Assembly: GCF_015840335.1 (NCBI RefSeq)
Contig: NZ_CP060395.1
Span: 2,083,277-2,147,276 of the forward strand
From: Synechococcus sp. CBW1108
Lineage (GTDB): Bacteria > Cyanobacteriota > Cyanobacteriia > PCC-6307 > Cyanobiaceae
Direction of reading: 5' to 3'
DNA length: 64,000 nt
Numbering within the stretch: the first letter of the stretch is position 1; each line of letters begins with the position of its first letter. The translations under genes and the position numbers were made by a program. The notes below the pieces were generated by a model. That model was not told the origin of the DNA. It made no database searches and worked only from the letters and a program-made list of their open reading frames with translations. Shown piece after piece: positions 35,561 through 43,677 of the stretch.

Positions 35561-36713
35561 TCAGGCGGCCTTGATTAAGGGTAGCGCCAGGACCGGATCG
35601 GGCTCTTCTGTTGGCTTGTTTATCCACACTTCTGCCGGTTGACTCCAGCAGCGGGTGGCACCGCTCCAGCGCGTTGGATTGGCACGGCGGGCGGCCTCGT
35701 AGACATCAGTGCGCTGCTGGCAAATGGCCTTGGCAGCTCCACTGTGGCGCTGGTGGGGCGTCACGAATTTGATCGCGCTGTGGTGGTGCCGGTGGTTGTA
35801 CCAATCCACAAATGCTGCCACCCATTCACAGGCCTCCTCTTTGTTGGCGAATGGCCGGCTGGGGTAGTCGGGGCGGTATTTGACCGTACGGAAAAGGGAT
35901 TCCGAGTATGGGTTGTCGTTTGAGACCCTTGGCCTGGAGAAGGATCTGAGCACGCCCATCTCCTCGAGCCGTGATTCCAGCGTCGCCCCGCGCATTGCAT
36001 TGCCGTTGTCGGCGTGGAGGATTAGTGGCTGCTGCTGGCACTGGCGGCGGCCAAAGCCGTTGGGGCGGTGGTAGCGCTCCTTGAGGCAGGCCCGCTGCAC
36101 CAGATCCGCGGCGATCTGAGCCGACTCCACCTCGGCCACATCCCAGGCCACCACTTTGCGGCTCCAGACGTCGATCACCAGGTAGAGGTAGAGCCACACA
36201 CCCCGCACCGTGGTCGGCAGGAAGCTGATGTCCCAGCTCCAAACCTGGTTCGGGCCATCCGCCCTGAGGCGCGGCACCGAGCGCGGTTCTTGAGGCAGCC
36301 TGGCCCTCCCCCGGCGGTGGCACTGACCCGCCTGGTGCAGCACCCGATAGAAGCTGCTCTCTGAACCAATAAAGAGCTTTTGATCGGACAGTGCCGGCAC
36401 GATCTGCCCTGGCGGCAGCGCGGCGTACTCCGGCTGGTTGCACGTCAGCAGGATTCGCTGGCGCTCTTCCTCGCTCAGGCGGTGACCCACCAGCCGAGCA
36501 CTGCCTTTACGGCGATCCACGCCGTCCCCATCACCCAGGAAGGCCTTCCGCCAGCGTTTGAGGGTGCGCAGGCAGATGCCGATCACACCACAGGCCCTCA
36601 CCAGGCCGGCGCCCGCAGCATTGGCCTCCCCGATCAGCTCGATCACCTTCCGCCGGTGCACGGCGCTGGTCAGCCTTCCTCTTCCTCCGAACAGAAGGCA
36701 TCCCACTTTTTTT
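35561..36713 (-). CDS. IS3-family OrfB (rve integrase-core transposase)
   Basis: OrfB carries an HTH_21-like helix region (ACGVIGICLRTLKRWRKAFL) and the rve catalytic core: NQVWSWDISFLP (Asp), ILHADNGNAMRG (Asp) and SNDNPYSESLFRTVKY (Glu), then HHHSAIKFVTP. It has no convincing start of its own. Its frame joins orfA at the A7 run (minus strand, 36713-36707), fitting programmed -1 frameshifting to make OrfAB. Confidence 0.85.
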
Positions 36714-37176
36714 GCAGCACCAGCAAAGCCGCCATCTCCGCCATGGCCTTCTCCTTGCGCTGCAGCTCCTTTCTGAGGGCTTTGATCTCCCGCTGGTCCT
36801 GGGCGCGGAGCTTCTCGAGCTCCTTCTGTTCGGCCATCGTCAGCACCGGCTTGGCGTTGGCATCCTGGGCCGCCTGCCGCCAACGGCTCACCTGCTCAGG
36901 GAACAGGCCCCGCTCGCGGCAGTAGGCGCTGAGTTCGGTGGCATTGAGCCCGGCGCTTTCCAGCACCACCGTGAACTTGTCGGCGGCGTTCCAGCCCTCT
37001 GGTTCCTTCTCGGATGCCGGCACCACCTCTCCCTGCAACCGCCAGGCCTTCCTCCATTTGTAGAGGGTCATCACGTGAATGCCCAGCTCCTCTGAAATCC
37101 GGGCCACGCTCTGCCTGTGGGGCGGGTGCATCCGTCTCCTCACATCAGCCTTAACGGCCTCGCTGTATCGGCGCAT
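36670..37176 (-). CDS. IS3-family OrfA
   Basis: This 168-residue protein has two helix-turn-helix regions (QSVARISEELGIHVMTLYKW; GLNATELSAYCRERGLFPEQ) and a C-terminal leucine-zipper-like coil (ELEKLRAQDQREIKALRKEL). Its 3' end carries the A7G slip site in LVLQKKWD, where a -1 shift enters orfB. Confidence 0.85.
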   Translation of the reverse strand: MRRYSEAVKADVRRRMHPPHRQSVARISEELGIHVMTLYKWRKAWRLQGEVVPASEKEPEGWNAADKFTVVLESAGLNATELSAYCRERGLFPEQVSRWRQAAQDANAKPVLTMAEQKELEKLRAQDQREIKALRKELQRKEKAMAEMAALLVLQKKWDAFCSEEEEG

Positions 37177-37329
37177 TGGTCATGTCCTCAAGCCCCCGGA
37201 TGGATGGATCAAAGGGGTGACATCTTTCCTGAAACCGGGGGGGGCGCATCGACAAGCGCGCTGGTGCTTCTGCGAACCACACGTTTGCGGACAGATCTGC
37301 CACTGTGCCTCCCAGCCAATCGCAGCCAG

Positions 37330-37542
37330 ATGAGACGGTCCGATCTCGAGCGCTTGGTGGCTGATGCAGAAACCAGCCAGGAGCTCCAGCAGACCCTGAG
37401 CCAGTGCCGCAGCCGCGAGGAGCTGCTGCACACCGCCCGTTGCCTGGGCTATCGCGTCACCAAAGGCGATCTGCTGAATGCCTGGCTGGAGCACCACAAC
37501 GCAGCGGAAGTTCAAGCAGCCTATAAAGCCTCCAATTACTGA
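37330..37542 (+). CDS. Nif11-family protein, 70 residues
   Basis: The protein MRRSDLERLVADAETSQELQ continues with SREELLHTARCLGYRVTKGD and LLNAWLEHHNAAEVQ, the Nif11 fold in which helix one is LxxLxxDxExxxxL and a GYxVTxxDL segment follows. Some Nif11 proteins are leader regions of ribosomal peptides; here no Gly-Gly plus core peptide follows, so it is more likely a stand-alone Nif11 protein. It lies 93 bp beyond the IS3 end. Confidence 0.75.
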   Translation: MRRSDLERLVADAETSQELQQTLSQCRSREELLHTARCLGYRVTKGDLLNAWLEHHNAAEVQAAYKASNY

Positions 37543-37615
37543 GCCTCAACGCTTCTGCAAGAACTAGCCAGTGCCCGAGCCCGCTCGAGCCACGGAGCCA
37601 GGCCGGGCGCGGCAG

Positions 37616-37637
37616 CATGTAACGAATTCGTTACATG
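37616..37637. promoter_or_regulatory. 22-bp perfect palindrome overlapping a start codon, candidate operator
   Basis: The palindrome has the core GTAACGAATTCGTTAC flanked by CAT and ATG; its last three bases are the ATG of the next gene. A protein bound here would block both transcription and translation start, so repression is the likely role. It could also fold in RNA and hide the start codon. Confidence 0.6.
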
Positions 37638-37904
37638 GCTCTCATGACTGTCGGGGAAGTCTTTCTGGAGTCCCTCTCCAGCGGCGTGATCACGGAACGA
37701 GAGATCTCCTGGGTTGCTTCCCAGCAGGGTGCCTTTGCCCGCCACGAGGAAGCCCTGGCGCTTCGGTTGGGGCGCTTGGTCGACGAGGGGCAGATCAACC
37801 TTGGCTGCCGCCTGCCTAGTCGTCTTGTCCAGCACAAGCTCGTGCTGAACGAATGGATCGAACCGCTGGGCCGGCGCCGCGGCATAGCGGCCGTCTGCGC
37901 CTGA
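37635..37904 (+). CDS. hypothetical protein, 89 residues, picocyanobacterial type
   Basis: This basic protein reads MALMTVGEVFLESLSSGVIT, EREISWVASQQGAFARHEEA, LALRLGRLVDEGQINLGCRL. A helix-turn-helix-like first half is followed by a segment that may contact a partner. I recognise the pattern from picocyanobacterial genomes but know no function. It overlaps the 22-bp palindrome. The 50-residue gene follows 16 bases downstream. Confidence 0.6.
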   Translation: MALMTVGEVFLESLSSGVITEREISWVASQQGAFARHEEALALRLGRLVDEGQINLGCRLPSRLVQHKLVLNEWIEPLGRRRGIAAVCA

Positions 37905-37920
37905 CACAGCAGCAGCTCGT

Positions 37921-38073
37921 ATGACGCAAGACCACACACTGCAGTACTGGCAGAACATGCGCATCGCCATGGAAGCTGCTGGCGCAACCTCAAGTGCCAT
38001 TGACAAACGCGCCGTGGCGATCACCCAGGGGCTGCCAGATCCCCTCTCAGCTCAGGATTCAGCTGAGGGGTAA
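37921..38073 (+). CDS. 50-residue protein, probably co-transcribed with the preceding gene
   Basis: The frame encodes MTQDHTLQYWQNMRIAMEAA, then GATSSAIDKRAVAITQGLPD and a short acidic tail. It is amphipathic helical with no membrane segment. The start lies 16 bases after the previous stop and a hairpin terminator follows. Small proteins of this form are common in picocyanobacteria; the role is unknown. Confidence 0.55.
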   Translation: MTQDHTLQYWQNMRIAMEAAGATSSAIDKRAVAITQGLPDPLSAQDSAEG

Positions 38074-38100
38074 CTGCAAGTCCCCCCTGATGTGGGGGTT

Positions 38101-38124
38101 GCGCCGCCGATGGCGGCGCTCCTT
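38101..38124 (+). terminator. intrinsic terminator after the 50-residue gene
   Basis: GCGCCGCC and GGCGGCGC pair around GAT and are followed by TCCTTT. A weaker C5/G5 hairpin lies just upstream (38083-38098). Confidence 0.65.
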
Positions 38125-38204
38125 TCGCCTGGATCACGGGCAGAAATCACACAACTCCAGTTCTCAAGTCTTGGGCTCGCTGTTGCTTTGGTGCACCGGC
38201 CCAC

Positions 38205-38447
38205 CTATGCCGCCTGTTGCTCATCGCCCACGGATGGTGGATGGCCCACCAGTTCAGAAGACTCACAAGCGGTGATCCAGCTACGCAGCAGCGGGTAGCG
38301 CTGAACCATCGCGGCATATTCAGCTGATTGGCGGTAGGAGGATTCCAGAAGCCGGTAGTCAAGGTCCGGCTGCATGGACTGCTGCTCTCCTGAAACCAGC
38401 TCTGCTGCTAGCGCGAGATGCCTGCGGCCTGGTTGATCAGATGTCAT
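38205..38447 (-). CDS. possible small protein, 80 residues
   Basis: Starting at MTSDQPGRRHLALAAEL, the frame continues QPDLDYRLLESSYRQSAEYA and RYPLLRSWITACESSE. The composition suits a helical cytoplasmic protein, but nothing is recognised. There is no obvious ribosome-binding site. Confidence 0.35.
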   Translation of the reverse strand: MTSDQPGRRHLALAAELVSGEQQSMQPDLDYRLLESSYRQSAEYAAMVQRYPLLRSWITACESSELVGHPPSVGDEQQAA

Positions 38448-38641
38448 GGAGATCAAAAGGGCGCCAAGGGCTGTGGCAAAGCGCTCTGCATCAACCCTGC
38501 TGGCGCCGGTTGGCGGTTGCTGCTCCTGTCAGTGGGAGCAGACAGAAGGCGTCGCTAATAGCCGAACGAACGACAGCGGAGCACCCCCTTGCGCCGCATG
38601 TTCACAACCTGTTACATTGGCGTCAACACTTCGTCACAACC

Positions 38642-38785
38642 ATGACTGAGTCCACTTCTCGCTTCGGGTTTGTCGCTTTCGCTGAAACCTGGAATGGCCG
38701 TTTTGCAATGCTTGGTTTTGTGATCGGTCTTGGCACCGAGCTCCTGACAGGTCAGGGCATCCTTTCCCAAATTGGCCTGGGTTGA
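38642..38785 (+). CDS. hli: high-light-inducible protein (single-helix Hli/Scp)
   Basis: This 47-residue protein contains the chlorophyll-binding ELIP helix ETWNGRFAMLGFVIGLGTE, with the conserved E..NGR.AM.G pattern. Hli proteins pair in thylakoid membranes to carry chlorophyll and carotenoid and protect photosystem II assembly. The ATG at 38642 is chosen because longer frames upstream are not Hli-like. A 38-residue gene starts 5 bases after the stop. Confidence 0.9.
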   Translation: MTESTSRFGFVAFAETWNGRFAMLGFVIGLGTELLTGQGILSQIGLG

Positions 38786-38790
38786 ACGCC

Positions 38791-38907
38791 ATGCAAACCG
38801 ACTACACCGTTGCAATTTCGGTCGTTGCCCTGATCACTGCCGTGCTCTCGGCAATGACGATTTACGTGCTGAGCCGTCCTACGGACCTGGCCAAGAGGGT
38901 TGAGTGA
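38791..38907 (+). CDS. 38-residue single-pass membrane protein downstream of hli
   Basis: The frame encodes MQTDYTVAISVVALITAVLS, then AMTIYVLSRPTDLAKRVE. It has one hydrophobic helix and a short basic tail. The start is 5 bases after the hli stop, so the two genes are co-translated. It is not one of the photosystem small subunits I can recall. Confidence 0.6.
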   Translation: MQTDYTVAISVVALITAVLSAMTIYVLSRPTDLAKRVE

Positions 38908-39032
38908 TTTCCGCAATCACACTCCTTATCGATGCCTGGATTGTTGGTGCTCTCAACCAGCCGGACCTAGCCGATTGAGCATTTAGCTCTTGTTTGTTCA
39001 GCTTTCCAGCAATTGTTCCGCCACCCAAAGCC

Positions 39033-39269
39033 ATGACCAACACTCCTTCTAACGACCAATCATTCGATACCAGCTCCGAACAGCTGACCCTCATCGAGCA
39101 GCTCAAGCAAGTTGAACTGTTTAACGGCCGTGCAGCCATGCTTGGCATCGTCATCGGCATCGTGGTGGAAGGCCTCACCGGTTTTGGTATTGCCCATCAG
39201 ATCGGCCTTGGCGCTTTATTTGATGGCTATGCCGCCTGCCGTACCCAGTTCCTGCCTTTCTGCTTCTGA
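39033..39269 (+). CDS. hli: high-light-inducible protein with a C-terminal extension
   Basis: The 78-residue protein has an N-terminal polar arm, the ELIP helix VELFNGRAAMLGIVIGIVVE and the usual GLTGFGIAHQIGLG. It then has an unusual extension of about 17 residues with two Cys (DGYAACRTQFLPFCF); typical Hli proteins end near the QIGLG. An intrinsic terminator follows. Confidence 0.88.
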   Translation: MTNTPSNDQSFDTSSEQLTLIEQLKQVELFNGRAAMLGIVIGIVVEGLTGFGIAHQIGLGALFDGYAACRTQFLPFCF

Positions 39270-39294
39270 GCACCTTCAGGCCTTTTGTTTTCTG

Positions 39295-39321
39295 ACCCCT
39301 AGGTAATGCCTGGGGGTTTTT
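39295..39321 (+). terminator. intrinsic terminator of the hli cluster
   Basis: ACCCCTAGG and CCTGGGGGT pair (one T-G pair) around TAATG and are followed by TTTTG. It lies 26 bases after the second hli stop. Confidence 0.85.
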
Positions 39322-39372
39322 GTTTGGCGCCAATGGATTAACCGGCGGCCTCTTGGACCGCCAACTGGCCGG

Positions 39373-40114
39373 CTAAACGGACCAACGCAGGGGCGGCTCG
39401 AGCTCTTGGGGCTCTTCTTCCAGCTGGATTAGCCACCAGGCTGCTGGATAGGCGGGCTCGGGCTGATCGCCACGCCGCTCCAGGTGACGCAACTCCTCGG
39501 GACGTAGGCCAAAGGCGGCCACCAATTGGAACGCCAGGTGGTGCCCAACAGTCCGGTAACCGCTCGCCATCAACGGCCCAGCGGAGCAGCGCCGCGGTCT
39601 GCTGAACCTGCATCTGCCGAGCTCGGGCTCCAGGCTGCTGAAACCAGCGACTGATCACGGCGTCCAGCAGCTGGCGCGACTGGCTTGGTGCCGGATGCCT
39701 CTGCATCACGGCAATCACTTAGCGCATCCGTGGCTGCCAGATCTTGCCCCAGGTGCTGCTCTTCAGTTCTCCACTGCTGATCTTGCGTTCGCGGTAGCTG
39801 TCGATCAGTGCAGGCTAGTTGATCGGACCATCAGGGTCTGGTTCTAATGACGGCTCGTTCTCGGCTGGGCAGTTTGCATTGATCGTGTCCTTCTCTGTGT
39901 CCTGGCTGCCGAGCTGCAGCTGCAGCTGCAGGGCCTGGTCGAGAGGCGTTCCCGCCACGAAGGCTTCTCTTGCTGCAACCGCCCCCGCTGCAATGTCTTC
40001 GGCATGGGCCGCTGACCAGGGACAGCCCATCAGCACCTGGCTCTGCCTTCCATCCCCAGCGCCGGCCGTGACCCGCAACCTGGCCTTCCCTCTGTAGGGA
40101 CTGACAGAGACCAC
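39373..40114 (-). pseudogene. decayed tyrosine-recombinase integrase
   Basis: The N-terminal part starts MVSVSPYRGKARLRVTAGAG. The frame meets TAG after DPDGPIN, continues PALIDSYRERKISSGELKSS, meets TAA after WQPRMR and goes on LLDAVISRWFQQPGARARQM. A frameshift near 39570 leads to QLVAAFGLRPEELRHLERRG, which holds the first catalytic Arg of the family. The His-x-x-Arg and Tyr part is missing. Two nonsense codons, one frameshift and a lost C-terminus show long decay. The gene's 5' end faces the intact tRNA-Arg 243 bp away. Confidence 0.8.
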
Positions 40115-40357
40115 CCTCTCGCAAACCCCCGCGCCTGCATCCTCAGGGCCAGCAGGGCGCTCACGGGATCGGGCTTTCGGGCGGGCGCCGAGCGGGCCAT
40201 GCGTGGGAAGGGGCGGAACTGCTCATAAGTGTGAGCAGAAGTATGAGCAATTTGCCCACAGAGCTTGGCACGGGTGGGCAAGAGCGGTCAGCGGCTTTCA
40301 TCCTGAAAGCCATTGCCCTGACTGGGATTTGAGCCAAATTCAAGGCCCTGACGGAAA

Positions 40358-40431
40358 CGCCCCCTGTTGGATTCGAACCAACGACCGGCTGCTTAGAAGG
40401 CAGCTGCTCTATCCGGCTGAGCTAAGGGAGC
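40358..40431 (-). tRNA. tRNA-Arg(TCT)
   Basis: The minus strand reads GCTCCCT as acceptor, AGCTCAG-type D arm, anticodon arm with loop CTTCTAA (anticodon TCT), T arm with TTCGAAT and 3' AGGGGGC plus discriminator G. All four stems pair. Its 3' end faces the accessory region, as expected for a tRNA used as an integration site. Confidence 0.93.
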
Positions 40432-40552
40432 TGGGTGGGTCGTTCAGGGGTGGCTGTCACCGCCCCACGACCTTGAACCATGATCGCCCAGCCCCTGTCG
40501 GCTCCACAAGTTCCCCAGCTCAGGCAAGATTGATGGCTACTCGGCTCCGCCC

Positions 40553-40785
40553 ATGCCTTCCAAACTGTTGCTTGCCACCTTTCCCTGCTGGCCATGGGCA
40601 CACCGCTGGCTGCCAGGGCCATGAATCTGGACCAGGCCTGTGAAAGGTTTGCCAGCAGACTCACTGCTGCCCAGGCCTCAGGTGACAGCCAGCAGGCCCA
40701 GACCACATATCAGAAGGGCAGCCAGCGCATCGCCGCCAACTTCAATGGCGCCACCTGCCCGAACGTCCAGCCGCCCAAGCCTTGA
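40553..40785 (+). pseudogene. small secreted protein, apparently frameshifted in its signal peptide
   Basis: The ATG at 40553 begins MPSKLLLAT and the signal peptide continues in the next frame as SLLAMGTPLAARAM, followed by the mature NLDQACERFASRLTAAQASG and NFNGATCPNVQPPKP. One extra T in the TTT run near 40580 would join them into a 78-residue secreted protein with two Cys. Alternatively translation starts at ATG 40594 without an N-region. Confidence 0.55.
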
Positions 40786-40834
40786 GTCCAAAGGTCTGTG
40801 CCCCTAGAGTGGACAGCTGCGCTTGTCTTGTCCC

Positions 40835-41542
40835 ATGGCTGCCACCCGGCTTTCCGACAGCCAGAAAATCGAGATCGTGGCGCGATACCGCGCAGGGGAG
40901 GGCAGCAGTGAGCTGGCTGGGGTTTTTGGCTGTAGTGCAATCACCGTCAGTCGAGCTGTCAAGGCTGCCCTCGAACCCGCCGAATACGACCAGCTCAAAC
41001 AGCAGCGCAGTCGCCCGGCCAAAGCAGCCCCTGTGCAGCTGCTGGACCCGCCCCAACCCCCGCAAATCCAGCCCGAAACAGCAGCAGAAGATGACGGCGT
41101 TGCCGTGCTGGCGATCGAAGATGCGGATGATTTTGGCGATGACTTCAGCGATGATTTCAGCGACGACGAACTTGCCGATCAGTTCGTTGAGGTGACCCCG
41201 CTTCTGGCCGATCAGCCAGGCGAGCCGGCCCGCTGCCAGCCCCTGGCGGAGGCGCCCCTGCCCGCCAGTGTCTATATGCTCGTCGACAAGATCGTCGAAC
41301 TCCAGGCCAGGCCCCTCAAGGAGTTTCCAGAGCTGGGCCTGTTGCCCGATGGGGAAGGGGACCGCCAGGCTCTGCTGGTTTTTGCCAATCCCCGCCAGGC
41401 CAAACGCCACTGCGGCCGCAGTCAGCGGGTGATCAAGGTTCCCGATACCCGGGTGCTTGAGCGCACCGCGCCATACCTGATCGCCCAGGGCATCAGCCGT
41501 GTGGTGATTGAGGGCAGTCTCTATTCCCTGCCGGGCAGCTGA
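40835..41542 (+). CDS. helix-turn-helix DNA-binding protein of cyanobacterial type
   Basis: This 235-residue protein starts MAATRLSDSQKIEIVARYRA and has a clear helix-turn-helix (GSSELAGVFGCSAITVSRAV) like that of transposase-derived regulators. A very acidic middle (DADDFGDDFSDDFSDDE) is followed by a conserved C-terminal domain (VYMLVDKIVELQARPLKEFP; QRVIKVPDTRVLERTAPYLI). It is probably a regulator; the target is unknown. The frame could also start at 40823. The end overlaps the convergent membrane-protein gene. Confidence 0.75.
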   Translation: MAATRLSDSQKIEIVARYRAGEGSSELAGVFGCSAITVSRAVKAALEPAEYDQLKQQRSRPAKAAPVQLLDPPQPPQIQPETAAEDDGVAVLAIEDADDFGDDFSDDFSDDELADQFVEVTPLLADQPGEPARCQPLAEAPLPASVYMLVDKIVELQARPLKEFPELGLLPDGEGDRQALLVFANPRQAKRHCGRSQRVIKVPDTRVLERTAPYLIAQGISRVVIEGSLYSLPGS

Positions 41543-41763
41543 TCGCTGCGGGGGGCTGCCAGTGCCGCGCTGCAGCCGCCGCTGAGCACCCCGATCACCA
41601 GGGCCAGCCCCACCAGGAAGCCGGCGGGCAGGGGTGCGGTGCGGCTGAAGCCGAGGTTGAGACTGGGCCGTTGTTCGAGGTTCTGGGCGCCCAGGCAAAG
41701 GATCAGCAGCAGCAGGCTGCCGCCCAGCAGGCTGGTCAGCAGCAGACGCAGGCGCACAAGCAT
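41521..41763 (-). CDS. LapA/DUF1049-like small membrane protein
   Basis: This 80-residue protein has two hydrophobic helices: LLTSLLGGSLLLLILCLGA and PLPAGFLVGLALVIGVLSGG, joined by a short loop (QNLEQRPSLNLGF). This two-helix layout is typical of LapA-domain proteins of unknown membrane role. It lies between rsmI and the 3' end of the HTH gene and overlaps the latter by 22 bases. Confidence 0.65.
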   Translation of the reverse strand: MLVRLRLLLTSLLGGSLLLLILCLGAQNLEQRPSLNLGFSRTAPLPAGFLVGLALVIGVLSGGCSAALAAPRSDQLPGRE

Positions 41764-41795
41764 CAAGGGCTAGTAGCTCGTGGGAGTCTGACGCC

Positions 41796-42659
41796 TCAGC
41801 TGGCTTGGTGCAGCAGGGCGTAGAGCTCCCGCTTGCTGTGGCCGGTGCGCTCCGCCACCAGTTTGGCGGCCGCATTGCTGCTGTGGCCAGCAGCCTGCAG
41901 GGCCCGCAATTCGGCGCTGAGGGCGGCGGCATCCCAGCACGGTGGCGGCGGCACTGGGGCACCGCCCAGCACCAGGGTGCACTCCCCCTGGGGGGGCGTG
42001 CGGCGGAAGTGCTCGAGGGCCGCTGAAACCGTGGGCCCTACCTGCTCCTCGTGTTTTTTGGTGAGTTCTCGGGCCACCCGCAGGGGCCGGTCGCCCAGCA
42101 CCGCCAGCAGATCGGTGAGCAGCTCCAGCAGCCGGTGGGGCGCTTCAAACAGCACCAGGGTGCGCTGCTCTTCCGCCAGTTCCTGCAGTCGCTGGCGACG
42201 CTGGTTTGGCTTGGGCGGCAAGAAGCCCTCAAAGCAAAAGCGGCCGCTGGGCAGGCCGCTGCTCACCAGGGCGGTGGTGACAGCGCTGGGGCCGGGGATG
42301 CAGATCACCGCCAGCCCCGCCTGCCGGGCCGCTGCCACCAGCGCCTCGCCCGGATCGGAGATGCCCGGCAGCCCCGCGTCACTGATCAGCGCCAGGGCTT
42401 CGCCGGCGGCCAGGGCCTCGAGCAGTTCGGGGATGCGGGCGGCTTGGTTGTGGGCGTGGAAACTCACCAGCCTCGGCCCCTGCTCTTTCTGGCGCAGGCC
42501 CAGTTGGTGCAGCAGCAGGCCGCTGCGGCGGGTGTCTTCACAGGCGATGCGGCTGACGCCCACCAGCACCTGGCGGGCCCGGGGCGAGAGGTCGGCCAGG
42601 TTGCCGATCGGGGTGCCCACCAGGTAGAGCACACCTGGGGCTGGTTCGCTGGCTTGCAC
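41796..42659 (-). CDS. rsmI: 16S rRNA 2'-O-ribose C1402 methyltransferase
   Basis: The 287-residue protein has the tetrapyrrole-methylase fold: LYLVGTPIGNLADLSPRA, ACEDTRRSGLLL, LISDAGLPGISDPGEAL, IPGPSAVTTALVSSGLPSG and GECTLVLGG. RsmI modifies the ribosomal P-site region. I chose the GTG at 42659 (MQASEPAPG) with CGGAG upstream. The ATG at 42704 would overlap the divergent cysQ start and has no ribosome-binding site. Confidence 0.9.
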   Translation of the reverse strand: MQASEPAPGVLYLVGTPIGNLADLSPRARQVLVGVSRIACEDTRRSGLLLHQLGLRQKEQGPRLVSFHAHNQAARIPELLEALAAGEALALISDAGLPGISDPGEALVAAARQAGLAVICIPGPSAVTTALVSSGLPSGRFCFEGFLPPKPNQRRQRLQELAEEQRTLVLFEAPHRLLELLTDLLAVLGDRPLRVARELTKKHEEQVGPTVSAALEHFRRTPPQGECTLVLGGAPVPPPPCWDAAALSAELRALQAAGHSSNAAAKLVAERTGHSKRELYALLHQAS

Positions 42660-42702
42660 GGCTCCGGGGGTGCTCCTGCACAATGCTGATCCCTGCGCTC
42701 CC

Positions 42703-43638
42703 ATGATGCCGGCTCACCAGCCCCTGCCTTCAGGGATTGCATTGGAGGCGCTGCTGGTGGAGTTGCGGCGGCTCAGCTGGGGAGCGGCCGATATTTTGCT
42801 GGCCTATGGCCGCGGCGAGCAGCCCCCCTACGGCTTTGCCCGGGCCCTAAGCGTTGAGGAGGGCGGGGAGGGTCCGGTGAGTGCGGCCGATCTGGCGGTG
42901 AACCGCTGGCTTCTCGATGGCCTGGCAGGTGCCTTCCCTGCGGCCGCTTGGACCGTACTCAGTGAGGAGACCGCCAAGGAGCAACTGACGCCGGGCGAAC
43001 CCCTGGCCGCTGAGTGGCTGTGGATCCTCGATCCCCTAGATGGCACCAAGGATTTTTTGCAGGGCACCGGTGAGTACGCCGTGCATCTGGCGTTGGTGCA
43101 TCGCGGTGAACCCGTGCTGGGGGTGGTGCTGCTGCCGGAAATGGAGGAGCTCTGGCTTGGTGTGATGGCGACTCTCAGTGGAGGCGCTGGCGAGGCCTGG
43201 TGTGAAAACCGGGCGGGAGATCGCCAGCCGGTGCGGTTCAGCGGTCGGCGGGCCCTGGGCGAACTGGTGCTGGTGGCCAGCCGCAACCACCGGGACCAGC
43301 GGCTGGAGCAGTTGCTGGCCGCTTTAGTCCTGGGCGACACCAGGGCGATCGGCAGTGTGGGCGGCAAGGTGGCCACGATCCTGCGCGGCGAAACAGACCT
43401 CTACATCTCGCTTTCAGGCAAGAGCGCTCCCAAGGATTGGGATATGGCCGCTCCTGAAGCAGTGCTGCGGGCAGCTGGGGGCGCCTTCAGCCATGCCGAT
43501 GGTCGGCCGCTGGCCTACAACAGCGGTGACGTTCGCCAGGCTGGGTGCCTAGTGGCAAGCCATGGCCTTAGCCACCTGGAACTGTGCCAGAAGGTGGCTG
43601 TGGCCATGGCCTCAATTGATCCTGGTTTCAGGCTCTAG
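42703..43638 (+). CDS. cysQ: 3'(2'),5'-bisphosphate nucleotidase CysQ-type
   Basis: This 311-residue inositol-monophosphatase-family protein removes the 3'-phosphate from PAP/PAPS. Metal-binding motifs are LSEETAKE, WILDPLDGTKDFLQG and SAPKDWDMAAPEAVL. The start MMPAHQPLPSG lies divergent from rsmI, with about 43 bases between the preferred starts. Some family members act on inositol phosphates; the DPLDGTKDF form and size favour CysQ. Confidence 0.88.
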   Translation: MMPAHQPLPSGIALEALLVELRRLSWGAADILLAYGRGEQPPYGFARALSVEEGGEGPVSAADLAVNRWLLDGLAGAFPAAAWTVLSEETAKEQLTPGEPLAAEWLWILDPLDGTKDFLQGTGEYAVHLALVHRGEPVLGVVLLPEMEELWLGVMATLSGGAGEAWCENRAGDRQPVRFSGRRALGELVLVASRNHRDQRLEQLLAALVLGDTRAIGSVGGKVATILRGETDLYISLSGKSAPKDWDMAAPEAVLRAAGGAFSHADGRPLAYNSGDVRQAGCLVASHGLSHLELCQKVAVAMASIDPGFRL

Positions 43639-43677
43639 CGGTTTGCCAGCAGTTGCTTAGAAGTTCCTTAGCAGTTT

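Larger units (their letters stand above)
35526..37237 (-). mobile_element. IS3-family insertion sequence
   Basis: The inverted ends read TTTCAGGAAAGTTGTCAC at the left and TTTCAGGAAAGATGTCAC inward from the right. They enclose overlapping orfA and orfB. The last 3-5 bases at each end, and hence the target duplication, could not be fixed; the borders are given to within a few bases. Confidence 0.8.

Noticed and set aside
42660-42704. rsmI starting at the ATG at 42704.
   Set aside because: This would overlap the divergent cysQ start and has no ribosome-binding site; the GTG at 42659 has CGGAG upstream and gives the family's usual length.
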